Of a DNA stretch of 31,221 nucleotides, positions 10,954-20,102 are shown piece by piece; position 1 is the first letter of the stretch; each line of letters starts with the position of its first letter. Position numbers and translations under genes: made by a program. The notes below the pieces were generated by a model. It worked only from the letters and a program-made list of their open reading frames with translations, was not told the origin of the DNA and did no database searches. Location: positions 1 to 31,221 of the forward strand of contig NEEC01000172.1 of NCBI GenBank assembly GCA_002189035.1, read 5' to 3'. The DNA comes from Utricularia gibba. Taxonomy: Eukaryota > Streptophyta > Magnoliopsida > Lamiales > Lentibulariaceae.

Positions 10954-12322
10954 ATGGCAGCTTCGTCCGACTCATGGGTGAGGGAGTACAATGAGGCAGT
11001 CAAACTTGCAGATGATATCAGCAGTATGATAAGTGATAAAAGTACGTTGCAAGTGATGGGCCCAGAAGCACAGAGGCATTCTTCCGCAATGAGGAGGAAA
11101 ATAACTATACTAGGAACCAAGCTTGATGGCCTAGATGTGCTCTTGTCCAAGCTTCCAGGAAAGCAGTCTATGTAAGAATCCCGATTCTTGAGGAAGTCAT
11201 CTATCTCTACAATGTTGCACCTTCTCTCATTTGAATTTATAACCTGTAAATGCTCTAACTAACAGTACGGTGAGGGAAATGAACCGTCGCAAGGACATGA
11301 TGAATAACTTGAGATCAAAGGTAAACCAGATGGCATCCATGTTAAACATGTCCAGTTTTGGAGACCGAGATGGATTGCTTGGCCCAGAAGTAAAACCAAT
11401 TGATGCTGTTACTAGAACACAGGATCTTGACAACCAGGGAATTGTCGTTCTCCAAAGGCAAATCATGAGAGGCTAGTTTTATCTCCAACCTCCTCTGCAT
11501 TTTGCCGCCCTTTGTTGTCGTCTTGACAGTTCATTGTTGTTTCTTCAGAACAAGATGAGGATCTTGATAAATTAGAGGAGACAGTCATAAGCACAAAACA
11601 CATCGCTCTAGCCGTGAATGAAGAGCTTGATCTACACACCAGATTGATCGTATGAATGCTTTTCTGATGTTTATATTTCCTAGAAATTTTGAATTTGTTG
11701 TATCCATGAATTATATATCGTGTGATGCAGGAAAATCTGGATGAACATGTTGATGTCACTGACTCAAGACTGCAGGTTACTTTTCTCCCTATAGAAAACG
11801 CTTCTTTTTGTGTTCACGTGATCGAAAACTTTTTCCAAGCTGGAACTTGTATGCAGATTAACTCCTTTTGAAATTTCTATGATCCTAAGCTTTAACGTGC
11901 CAGTTATCATTCGTGTATAAGTGCAACTCCAGCCTCAAAGCAGTGGGTTCCCAATTTTTTTCGCACCATACACCAAGGGTGGTGTGTGGGAATCCATGCA
12001 GTTAAATCTCATCGTTCATTTCTGCCAAACCTTTCCATGTCGTTCGACTTATCTCCTGTTTCAGAACATACATATCTTCATGCTTAGACTAGAAGTCTCT
12101 AACTACAAAATGCATTGTTTCATAAATTTATCTCCATTCTGTTCGACCAACTGACTCCCTTCTTCCCAACTATTTCTGGCATTGTAACAGCGAGTGCAGA
12201 AAAGGCTTGCAGTATTAAACAATCGAGCAAAGAGCGGCTGCTCCTGCTTATCCCTGCTCCTCTCAGTCATCGGTATTGTCATTTTAGCCACGGTTATATA
12301 TTTTCTGGTCAGGTACCTGTAA
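10954..12322 (+). CDS. SYP5: Syntaxin of plants 51/52-type Qc-SNARE
   Basis: Qc-SNARE of trans-Golgi, prevacuolar and vacuolar membrane fusion. Five coding exons: 10954-11171, 11266-11471, 11549-11649, 11731-11775, 12191-12322; corrections are not needed and the product is 233 residues, the same as the Arabidopsis proteins. The N-terminal helical part (SWVREYNEAVKLADDISSMI) and EMNRRKDMMNNLRSK are typical. The Qc-SNARE motif runs from about residue 142 (EQDEDLDKLEETVISTKHIA) to about 200, then the tail anchor SGCSCLSLLLSVIGIVILAT. Two oddities: the residue at the ionic zero layer is His171 (ELDLHTRLI) where the family has Gln, and intron 2 has a GC donor (AGAG|gctagt at 11472). An in-frame ATG at 10939 would add five residues; 10954 fits the family start. 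Confidence 0.94.
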
Positions 12323-12737
12323 TTACCAGCAAAGAGAAGCAGCGTTGCTGGTGCTTCACTAACTCCATATTCGGAAATGACCTGTTTGTGTGTTTATAAA
12401 GCTGGTTTTTATGATCATGGTTTATACCTTGTCATATGTGAATGAGCGAGTAAATACAAAGAAACTTCATGGATGGTGTCTGGCCAAGCATTGATATACA
12501 CAGGATTGACCATTGGCCCTTCCCTTGTTGTATTTATTCCCTGGCACTACGTTGTTTTTTTTATTTATTTTTACACAAATCCCCCAAGTCCCAAAATACA
12601 AAAGATGCACGAAAATTGATGTGGCACGTGTTCATTACACGCTTCTAATGTTTATTAGGAAAAAAGATATACACAGAAATAAACACATGCAAACAATTTT
12701 TTTCCAAAAGATGCAGTAAAAAAAAAGTCTGCAAGCC
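12323..12737. other. SYP5 3' UTR and 3' flank of the HSP70 fragment
   Basis: No gene is seen. The first part is the probable 3' UTR of SYP5. From about 12502 the sequence matches 16250 onward (shared words such as cccttcccttgttgtattta), so it is the 3' flank of the duplicated HSP70 block. Confidence 0.55.
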
Positions 12738-13617
12738 CTAAAAAAATCCTGCGACCGCAGCTGCCACACTTGCTCCCCTCATCAAGAGGTTCAAGAGTTC
12801 GAGCAATTTGAGGCGACTTTTGTTGTCGGCCATGATGGGGCTGCATATTTTGAGAATCTGCTCCTTAAGCTCAGCCTTTTTGGAGTCGAATTCCTGTCGC
12901 GTACGAGCATGCTGGTTGTCGTCGATCCAGTTGATGGTGGAGGTAACAGCATCCTCGATCTTCTTCCTAGTGGCGGCGGGGAGCATGGCTACTATCTCAT
13001 TTTCCAGGAGAGCGTCTCTTAGTTTGTAAGCGTATGTCTCCAAATCGTTTTTCGCAGTTGCCCTCTTCCGGAACTCCTCATCTTCCAGCTTGAACCTTTC
13101 GGCCTCTTCTATCATCCTTTCGATCTCCGCCTTGGAGCGCCTTCCGTTGTCGTTGGTGATTGTGATTTGATTCCTCAAGCCGGTGGTTGTTTCCACGGCA
13201 GATACCTTGAGAATTCCATTAAAATCGATCTCAAAGCAGACCTTAAACTTTATTTTCTCACTTGGAGCCGGAGGAATTCCAAAGAGCGTGAATTCACCCA
13301 GCAAGTTGTTGTGTTTGGTGTTTGCGCGCTCACCTTCATAGATCGAAAAGTTGACTGTAGTTTGGTCATCTTTGCTTGTACAGTATGCACGCTCCTTCTT
13401 GGTGGGAATAGTGGTGTTCCTTGGAATCACCACACTCATGTAACAGTCCACGGTGTCCACACCAAGGGAAAGCGGAGTGACGTCTAGAAGTACGATATCC
13501 TTAATCTTCTTAGTAGCCTCGCCACTCAAGATGGCAGCCTGAACAGCAGCACCATATGCAACAGCTTCATCAGGGTGAATGCCTTTACTACAGAGCTCTT
13601 TCCTATTGAACAACCCG
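12502..13617 (-). repeat. Segmental duplication, copy 1 (HSP70 C-terminal part plus 3' flank)
   Basis: Aligns by eye with 16250-17378. The homology begins in the 3' flank (ttgcccttcccttgttgta-type sequence), runs through the 3' end of the HSP70 and stops abruptly in the codons for FNRKEL, where gag-like sequence begins. Copy 2 continues into a full HSP70. Confidence 0.8.
12738..13617 (-). pseudogene. HSP70 C-terminal fragment (3' half only)
   Basis: A 5'-truncated HSP70: an open frame of about 290 codons begins at [20 protein letters not shown], near the end of the nucleotide-binding domain, and reads through the substrate-binding domain ([19 protein letters not shown]) and lid to the tail LMRGASVAAAVAGFF. 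It lacks the ATPase core, a start codon and a promoter. It is a close paralogue of the gene at 16502-18532 with scattered substitutions, yet shows no stop or frameshift of its own. Its 5' edge abuts a Copia gag remnant at about 13605-13620. It could be transcribed as a chimera with the gag sequence but is not expected to make a working chaperone. Confidence 0.85.
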
Positions 13618-14078
13618 AGCTTTCAACTTACGTTCCTCTCGATCATCTACTTCTTCTCCAAGTCTCTTCAATTTTTCTAGATTTTTCAGTAGTTGTTCAG
13701 TATTGGCAGCCACTTCACCCTCCTTGATTTTGAAATTGTATACTTCATTCCACAGCTTTTGTGCTTCCCTTCGCTTGTCTTCCTTTGTTTCTTCAAACGT
13801 TTTTTTAGGGTAAGCCACGCTTCTCTGGGAGGTTTTCTGGTAATGCTACGGTAAGCATCCCCCACAACAGCTGAGGCTAGAACCACCGAGGCTTGGATTT
13901 CCTTTTCTCTGTGAATCTTCTCTGCAGCTGATTTCTCATCGGGTGTTCCCTCGAAGATAGGCTCCATGGCAATAATCTTCCAGAGACCATGCAGTTGGAG
14001 GTAAATCTCCATTTTGGGAGCCCATATGTCATATTCTTTTCCATCGAAGGTTGGTGGTGATATGTTTGTGATTGACAT
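13605..14078 (-). mobile_element. Ty1/Copia-type gag remnant (N-terminal and UBN2-like part)
   Basis: The frame from 14078 starts MSITNISPPTFDGKEYDIWA, the start typical of Copia gag polyproteins, and continues to KPPREAWLTLKK. The matching continuation (FEETKEDKRREAQKLWNEV to LGEEVDDREERK) is one base out of frame, at the A7 run near 13807-13813. The element then ends at the HSP70 fragment. No zinc knuckle, protease, integrase or reverse transcriptase follows, and I see no long terminal repeats or primer-binding site. It is a fragment about 475 bases long, not an autonomous element. Confidence 0.75.
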
Positions 14079-14432
14079 GATGGTTTGCTTCTTACAGGAC
14101 TGCAAAACAGAGCACAGCACTAACAGGTTTGTAAGAGAAGTTTTAGAGTTTCAAACCAGTTTTGAAGGTTGCCGATGTTGAGTAGTTGTCGTTCACGTCG
14201 GGTTCACCATGATAGCACTTGTTGATGTGTGTGTTTTTGGTGATGCTGAGCATAAAACGAATGATGTATATAGCCTTTTGTTCTTGGTATTGAGAAGATT
14301 TTTGTATTGAAAACAGGCTTCTTTTTTTGGAGTTGATTACAGGTATTTATACAGTCAGATTTACAACGACAGCCTATACACTAGGAATTAGCCGTTGTGG
14401 TTCCTCATCTTTAGTTGCTGTAGACATCAAGC

Positions 14433-14645
14433 TTAGGGCCTTGGATAATCATGTGACTTGGTTGCTGGATCAACCTTGAGAGCCCATTTACTTGATTTTC
14501 GGTCCAATATGATAAGTCCAAGTTCGTGTTGTACTCTTTTCTTCTTCTTGCCTCCTCCCGTCGTTCTCCTCATTTCAGCATCCGATTTTTCAGAGTTTCT
14601 TTCAGAATGCTGTTGACTCACCTTTTGTTCATCCTTAACCATCAT
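14433..14645 (-). CDS. Unassigned small basic ORF, 70 codons
   Basis: I do not recognise this frame. It starts at an ATG (14645) about 95 bases downstream of the nearer of two tandem TATA-like boxes, encodes a Lys/Arg/Glu-rich peptide with a KKKKR stretch, and ends at TAA 14433. There is no signal peptide or membrane segment. The TATA arrangement is the main reason to list it; composition alone would not justify a gene call. Confidence 0.2.
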   Translation of the reverse strand: MMVKDEQKVSQQHSERNSEKSDAEMRRTTGGGKKKKRVQHELGLIILDRKSSKWALKVDPATKSHDYPRP

Positions 14646-14738
14646 CAAAGATGTGAGAGTTTTGGAGTGGATGAATCTTTCTGAAACTCAAAATATTGTA
14701 TAGAACGTCAAGAGGAAGCACCTGCTTTTACAAATCCT

Positions 14739-14774
14739 GGTACCCTTTATATAGAAGGTACCCTTTATATAGAA
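14739..14774 (-). repeat. Perfect 18-bp tandem duplication carrying a TATA box
   Basis: Two adjacent identical copies of ggtaccctttatatagaa (14739-14756 and 14757-14774). Read on the minus strand each copy has CTATATAAAG, a strong plant TATA-box sequence, so the minus strand carries two TATA boxes 18 bases apart. Confidence 0.7.
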
Positions 14775-15549
14775 GGCGAAAAAACTAGCCGTTGCCTCTT
14801 GACCGTTGGATGTATTTGTCTGGTTCATAGCTACTTAGTCGTCGGATTTGCTTCTCCAAAGCATGTGAGGGACAGTGGGCCGTGAAGTGTTGCCTTTGGA
14901 CTGGACTTACCTCATATAATGGGCTGTAGCCCTTTGAGATGAGTAGGGCCCAGCATAATCAAGCTTACCCCTGCAGTGCGTTGCTTCTCCTTCATCGGGA
15001 TTTCCTCCTCACGACAGAACTTCTCCAGATCGCCGGACCTGTTCTTCCTCTCTTGTTGATCCTTGATATTCGCTGAAGTCTCAATTTTATCCTCACGATC
15101 TAACATAAATGTGCGACTCACTGCTGTGTTTTTGAGTGCGACTTGTGAACTCTTTCTTGCTTATTTGATTTCTGCTATTATCATCGAGGCTAGAAGCCCG
15201 ATCAGAATCACATGCCCTTCTCTGTTGAAGACTGCTGCTTGTGATGTCGAACAGGAAGGGTTCTGTCGTCGTCTCCCCAAATCAGCGGCTGTCGTGATAG
15301 AACATCTGCAAACAAAGTCAGTTACTGGGCCAATTAAACAACAAGGCCCAACACCAGCTATGGGAAAGCCCAAACCGAAGTTAATCACTCAGGCCCGCTG
15401 CTAGATGTATCAACGGTCGACTGCTGCTTTTACAATGCTTTAAATATCGCTCAAACCTGTTGTAAACGTTGCACTGTATTTTCAACTCTCTTGAGACATA
15501 CAAGCTGTTATGCTGCTCCAAAACTGCTACATAAACATTTTCATTCTCA

Positions 15550-16000
15550 AGCTCCACTTTCCTGCTTTTGAAGTCATGAACCCCAGCGTCTTGGTTCTCG
15601 TCGAGCCATGTTTTGTTTGGAGTCTAACAGCATCTCAAAACCCCCTTTCTGATCGCAGGCGGAAATTTGGAAGCCATCTCATCACTGATTTCGTTTAGTA
15701 GTTTACCAAAGTACACCAGCAAATCATTTCTGGCACCGTATCTGCTCTTATCATTCGCAATTGTGAGTCATTCTTCAGAATACCGTTTTCATCCATTTCA
15801 AAACATACACTACACTGGAGTTTTCCTTTGCGTGCAGGGGGGAGACCGCATTGAGTTCGAATTTACCCAAGTTTGTTATCTTTGGTATAAGAACTCTCGC
15901 CTTCATACACTGAATACATTATTCCAGTTTGGCTGCTTATGCCTGTTTCATATCTCTTCTCCTTCCTTGTGGGAATTCTTGGAAGACAGAAGAGCGTCGT
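15550..16000 (-). pseudogene. Decayed HSP70 substrate-binding-domain relic
   Basis: Shifting between frames on the minus strand gives pieces that follow HSP70 order: a GIMYSVYEGESSYTKDNK piece (YEGER region), GKFEL, VCFEMDENGILK (equivalent to VCFDIDANGIL), ARNDLLVYFGKLLNEI and TWLDENQDAGVHDFKSRKVE (lid). Several frameshifts and stops separate them. It is more diverged than the two neighbouring copies, so it is an older, separate copy lying between them. Confidence 0.65.
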
Positions 16001-16501
16001 CAGGAATTACCAGATCACTATTCCATTTGTAAGGTCTGGACAAGCATCAATACAACATGATGACATGCCAGTTGCCATTACTGAATGCTTGTTGACTGGT
16101 GGCCTTTTGGTCGATTAAGTAGAAAGAGACATCGTGACCCATTGGAAGGCCTGGTCAAAGCCGCCATCAATGCATACATCAATCATGTTGGGGATAACCC
16201 AAGATCTGAGTTTATCCAATTTATGATAAAGATTACATTTTTATTATTGGGATTGATCATTTGCCCTTCCCTTGTTGTATTTATTACTTGGCACTACGTT
16301 GTTTTTTTATTTATTTTTACACAAATCCCACAAGTCATACATAATATGTGGCTCTTGTTCATTACACGCTCCTAATGTTTATTAGGAAAAAAGCTATACA
16401 CAGAAATAAACACAAGCAAAAGGACATCACGTCGTGAGTGTCACACACAAATTTTTCCAAAACATGCAGTAAAAAAAAAAAAAAGCAAAGGTCTGAAAGC
16501 C
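16001..16501. other. Spacer and 3' flank of the full-length HSP70
   Basis: No gene is seen. From about 16250 the sequence is the second copy of the 3' flank also found at 12502. A poly-A tract lies near 16470-16484. Confidence 0.5.
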
Positions 16502-17378
16502 CTAAAAAAATCCTCCGATTGCAGCTGCCACACTCGCTCCACTCATCAAGAGTTTCAAGAGTCCGAGCAATTTGAGGCGACTTTTGTTGTCGGCCATGAT
16601 GGGGCTGCATATTTTGAGAATCTGCTCCTCCAGCTCAGCCCTTTTGGAGTCGAATTCCTGTCGCGTAAGAGCATGTTGGTTGTCGTCGATCCAGTCGATG
16701 GTGGAGGTAACAGCGTCCTCGATCTTCTTCCTAGTGGCGGCGGGGAGCATAGATACTATCTTATTTTCCATGAGAGCGTCTCTCAGTTTGTAAGCGTATG
16801 TCTCCAATTCGTTTCTCGCCTTAGCCCTCTTCCGGAACTCCTCATCTTCCAGCTTGAACCTTTCGGCCTCTTCTATCATCCTTTCGATCTCCGCATTGGA
16901 GTGTCTTTCGTTGTCGTTGGTGATTGTGATTTGATTCCTCAAGCCGGTGGTTGTTTCCACGGCAGATACCTTCAGAATTCCATTGAAATCGATCTCAAAG
17001 CACACGTCAAACTTTATTTTCTCTCTTGGAGCCCGTGGAACTCCAGAGATCCTGAACTGACCCAGCAAGTTGTTGTCTTTGGTGTTTGGGCGCTCACCTT
17101 CATAGATCGAAAACCTGGCTGCAGTTTGATCATCTTCGGTTGTACAGAAGACATCCTCCTTCTTTGTGGGAATAGTGGTGTTCCTTGGAATGACCACACT
17201 CATAGAATAGTCCTTAGTTTCCAAACCAAGGGAAAGCGGATTGACATCTAGAAGTACGATATCCTTCATCTCCTCAGTAGCCTCGTCGCTCAAGATGGCA
17301 GCCTGAACAGCAGCACCATATGCAACAGCTTCATCAGGGTGGATGCCTTCACTAGACAGCTCTTTCCTATTGAAAAAT
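16250..17378 (-). repeat. Segmental duplication, copy 2 (HSP70 C-terminal part plus 3' flank)
   Basis: Counterpart of 12502-13617. Here the homology lies inside an HSP70 that continues upstream without a break, so this is the parental arrangement and copy 1 is the truncated one. Confidence 0.8.
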
Positions 17379-18532
17379 TCCCGCATTAATTGCTTCACTT
17401 TGGGGATCCTGGTGGATCCTCCCACTAGAACCACATCATCCACACTCTTCTTGTCCATCTTCGCATCCTCCAAACACTCTTTTACTATCTGCACACACTT
17501 GTTGAACAAATCCTTGTTTAGCTCCTCGAACTTCGCACGAGTCAACCGTGCGTGGAAATCAACACCCTCGAACAGATTGTCAATCTCCATGTGGGTTTCA
17601 GCTGTGGATGACAACTCCTTCTTCGCTTTCTCACAAGCGGTCCTCAATTTCCTCAGAGACTTGAAATTTCCGCTCATATCTTTTTTGTGCTTTCTCATGA
17701 ACTCCGCAACGAAATGCTCAACCATTCTGTTGTTGAAGTCTTCGCCTCCAAGGTGAGTATCACCGGCGACAGCCTTAACCTCATGGTGCCCCCTCCATCG
17801 GTGGTAAGAATAGAGACATCAAAAGTGCCACCACCGAGGTCAAAAACCAGAATATTTCTTTCTTCGGCAGAATTTTGGTTCAAGGCGTAGGCAAAAGCAG
17901 CAGCTGTTGGCTCACTTATGATGCGCATGACATTTAGGCCGGCAATAGTACCAGCATCTATGGTTGCACGGCGTTGAGAGTCGTTGAAGTATGCCGGAAC
18001 AGTGATCACGGCCTGTTTCACAGCTGACCCAAGATATTTTTCAGCTGTCTCCTTCATCTTCGTCAACACCATGGAAGATATCTCCTCCGCCGAAAACAGC
18101 TTTTCCTCACCCTTGTAGTTCACAACAATCATAGGCCTGTCGTTGCTTCCTCGGATGACCTTGAAGGGCCATAGCTTGATATCTTTCTGAACAAGCTCAT
18201 CCGAGAACTTCCTTCCAATCAGCCTCTTTACATCTGTTTGTGAGCGGAGATTGTAGGGTAGAGAAATGAATCAAATGGGCTTTGATGAATGCAAGTTCTA
18301 ACCATCTGTATTACTCACCAAACACAGTGTTGGTTGGATTTGAGGACAGCTGATTGTGAGCAGCTTGACCAATGAGCCTTTCAGTTTGGGTGAAAGCAAC
18401 GGCAGACGGCGTCGTCCGGCTACCGTCCTGATGATTCGCGATGATCTCGATGCGACCCTTGTGCCAAGCGCCGACGACGGAGTAAGTAGTTCCAAGATCC
18501 ATGCCAATCACATGACCTTTTTCACCAGACAT
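16502..18532 (-). CDS. HSP70: Cytosolic-type HSP70, two exons, one frameshift, no EEVD tail
   Basis: ATP-driven chaperone of the HSP70 family. Exon 1 18319-18532, exon 2 16502-18233; the intron follows NTVF(D), a position common in plant cytosolic HSP70 genes. Start [18 protein letters not shown]; ATPase motifs are [26 protein letters not shown] and [17 protein letters not shown]; the hinge and substrate-binding part follow, then a lid from about residue 500. One base is missing in the G5 run at 17788-17795 (after TTDGGG, before [18 protein letters not shown]), splitting the raw frame into 18233-17795 and a 407-codon 3' part. Corrected length is about 648 residues. The C terminus is [19 protein letters not shown] instead of a Gly-rich EEVD tail, so it should not bind TPR co-chaperones such as HOP in the usual way. 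It represents a divergent HSP70 subgroup; expression is unknown. Confidence 0.9.
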
Positions 18533-18608
18533 CTTTCTCCACACGCTCACACAGATTTAGGGAACTTTTGATCGCAATGCACAGATGAATGAGAACCTCC
18601 ATGGCGCT

Positions 18609-18616
18609 AATTATAG
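18609..18616 (-). promoter_or_regulatory. Possible TATA box of HSP70
   Basis: Minus-strand CTATAATT, about 80 bases upstream of the ATG at 18532. I find no convincing array of nGAAn heat-shock elements next to it. Confidence 0.35.
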
Positions 18617-18668
18617 TCGCGTCCCAAGGCTTCCTCCTCCAAAAGAAAAAAACTCTTATCCAGAATGG

Positions 18669-18862
18669 TTGACTTGACTTGACTTGATTGTGTGGAGCAG
18701 CTTGAAGATGACGACGTTTGTGGGCCCTCTGTAGCAGACTTTTTCTTATTTTGGTATTTTTAATTTCAAAAAATATTTACATACAAACAAAAACTGTCCC
18801 ATAACCAGGCACAAGTCCGTAATTTGGGAGGGACCAGTCGAAGTCAACTCAGGTCAAGTCAA
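18669..18862. promoter_or_regulatory. Two opposed W-box clusters upstream of HSP70
   Basis: TTGAC occurs three times in direct tandem at 18669-18683 on the plus strand. GTCAA (TTGAC on the minus strand) occurs three times at 18843-18847, 18853-18857 and 18858-18862. TTGAC is the core of the W-box bound by WRKY factors. The clusters lie 137-330 bases upstream of the HSP70 start codon. Confidence 0.5.
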
Positions 18863-18869
18863 TATTTGG

Positions 18870-20102
18870 GTCCCACTATTAATAAATCTTTGACAAATCC
18901 GTCACAGTGACCTGGTCTTGCTTGTATTTTTAATGTTGAAAGATTATCTTTCCAGAAATATTCAAAATTAGGAAGGAACTTGGGCTACAGCCCAACAGTA
19001 CGAGTGCGACGCGAGGCCATTTTCCAAACCGAATAAGAAATCGGAAATAAAATACTAAGAAATGTGAAATAAAAACATCCTTTTTTGAACATTTCATTTT
19101 AGTTGGGGCCGGGTCTTTAGGAATCACCCTATCGACCGCTGAACACCCCCAACTCACAGTCTCGTCATGTCCGATCTAGTTGGATTGTGTGACAATCAAG
19201 CAATTAAAATAAACTAATTAAATATATAATAAATTATAAATTATTATAATTGATTGAAAATTTTTAATATAATTCACGTTTATTATATATTTAGATATCA
19301 TGTATGCTCACTATAACTATTGAACACTCAATTTCAACAAGTTTTAAAATAATAAAATAGAATCCAATAAATATAGAAACCAACTTAAAAAAATCAATAT
19401 TTAAAGGTGGGAATAAAAGCATATTATAATTAAACAAAAAGATTATGTTAAATGCTAATAGTTCGATATTAGATTAAATTTTAAAATAAATATATAATTC
19501 TTTAATAAATGATCTAGATGTTTATAAAATATAAATCGAAATATTAGAAATATAGTATAATATAAAAAATATTTATTTTATATTTTTTGACGTTTTACGT
19601 TTAGAGGTGTTTCTAATCGAAATATAAACAAGAATATTTTGATTTATTCCTATTTATTAAAAAATTATATAAAAAAAATTAATCTTTTTACATTATTTTT
19701 GTTTAAATTCAAACAAATTAAACTTTTTGCATTGTAATCACATAAAGCAAACACTACTCAAGAACAGAGGTAACAGATTATATGATGAGATAATACGTAT
19801 TTCATACCTATTAGAATTTTTATTTTATTTTAATTAAAATAATGTTTGATGGGAAAAAAAAAAGGTCCCATAGATGATAATGTTAGATGAAGGGCGAGGA
19901 TGCAGTCCCGGTGCACGCGTTCGAGGGAAGGTGAGACCACCGCCCTGTTCCACCATTGACAGCGAGGGCGGTATTTCAACAGTGGGCTTCAGTTGGTATC
20001 CATGGAACGGGGTGAAAGTTTGCCTTCCCCAGGCTTCTCTTTCTTTGCCCTTCGCTACTGTTGTCTTATTTCGGACACCGCGTCCGGGAGCAGCCACTCA
20101 CC
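18870..20102. other. AT-rich intergenic DNA and ABI4 upstream region
   Basis: 19180-19860 is extremely AT-rich with no gene. From 19870 to 20102 the composition turns GC-rich and forms the proximal promoter and 5' leader of the ABI4-type gene; it contains a CACCG word (in ccaccgccc near 19938), the core that ABI4 itself binds, so autoregulation is possible but unproven. Confidence 0.45.

Larger units (their letters stand above)
14079..15545. other. Region between gag remnant and HSP70 relic; small ORFs only
   Basis: Contains no recognised gene. On the minus strand 14433-14645 is a 70-codon basic frame (MMVKDEQKVSQQ, with GGGKKKKRVQ) downstream of a duplicated TATA-like repeat, and 14912-15121 and 15161-15388 are short frames of charged, low-information sequence. 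GGCCCA-type words lie at 15325-15395. The whole block may be retroelement-derived filler inserted between the HSP70 copies, but I see no terminal repeats to prove it. Confidence 0.4.

Noticed and set aside
14079-15545. A complete LTR retrotransposon around the gag remnant
   Set aside because: I looked for long terminal repeats, a primer-binding site, and protease, integrase and reverse transcriptase motifs and found none.
16673-17251. 192-codon plus-strand frame
   Set aside because: It is the antisense of the HSP70 substrate-binding domain; the minus strand carries the conserved protein.
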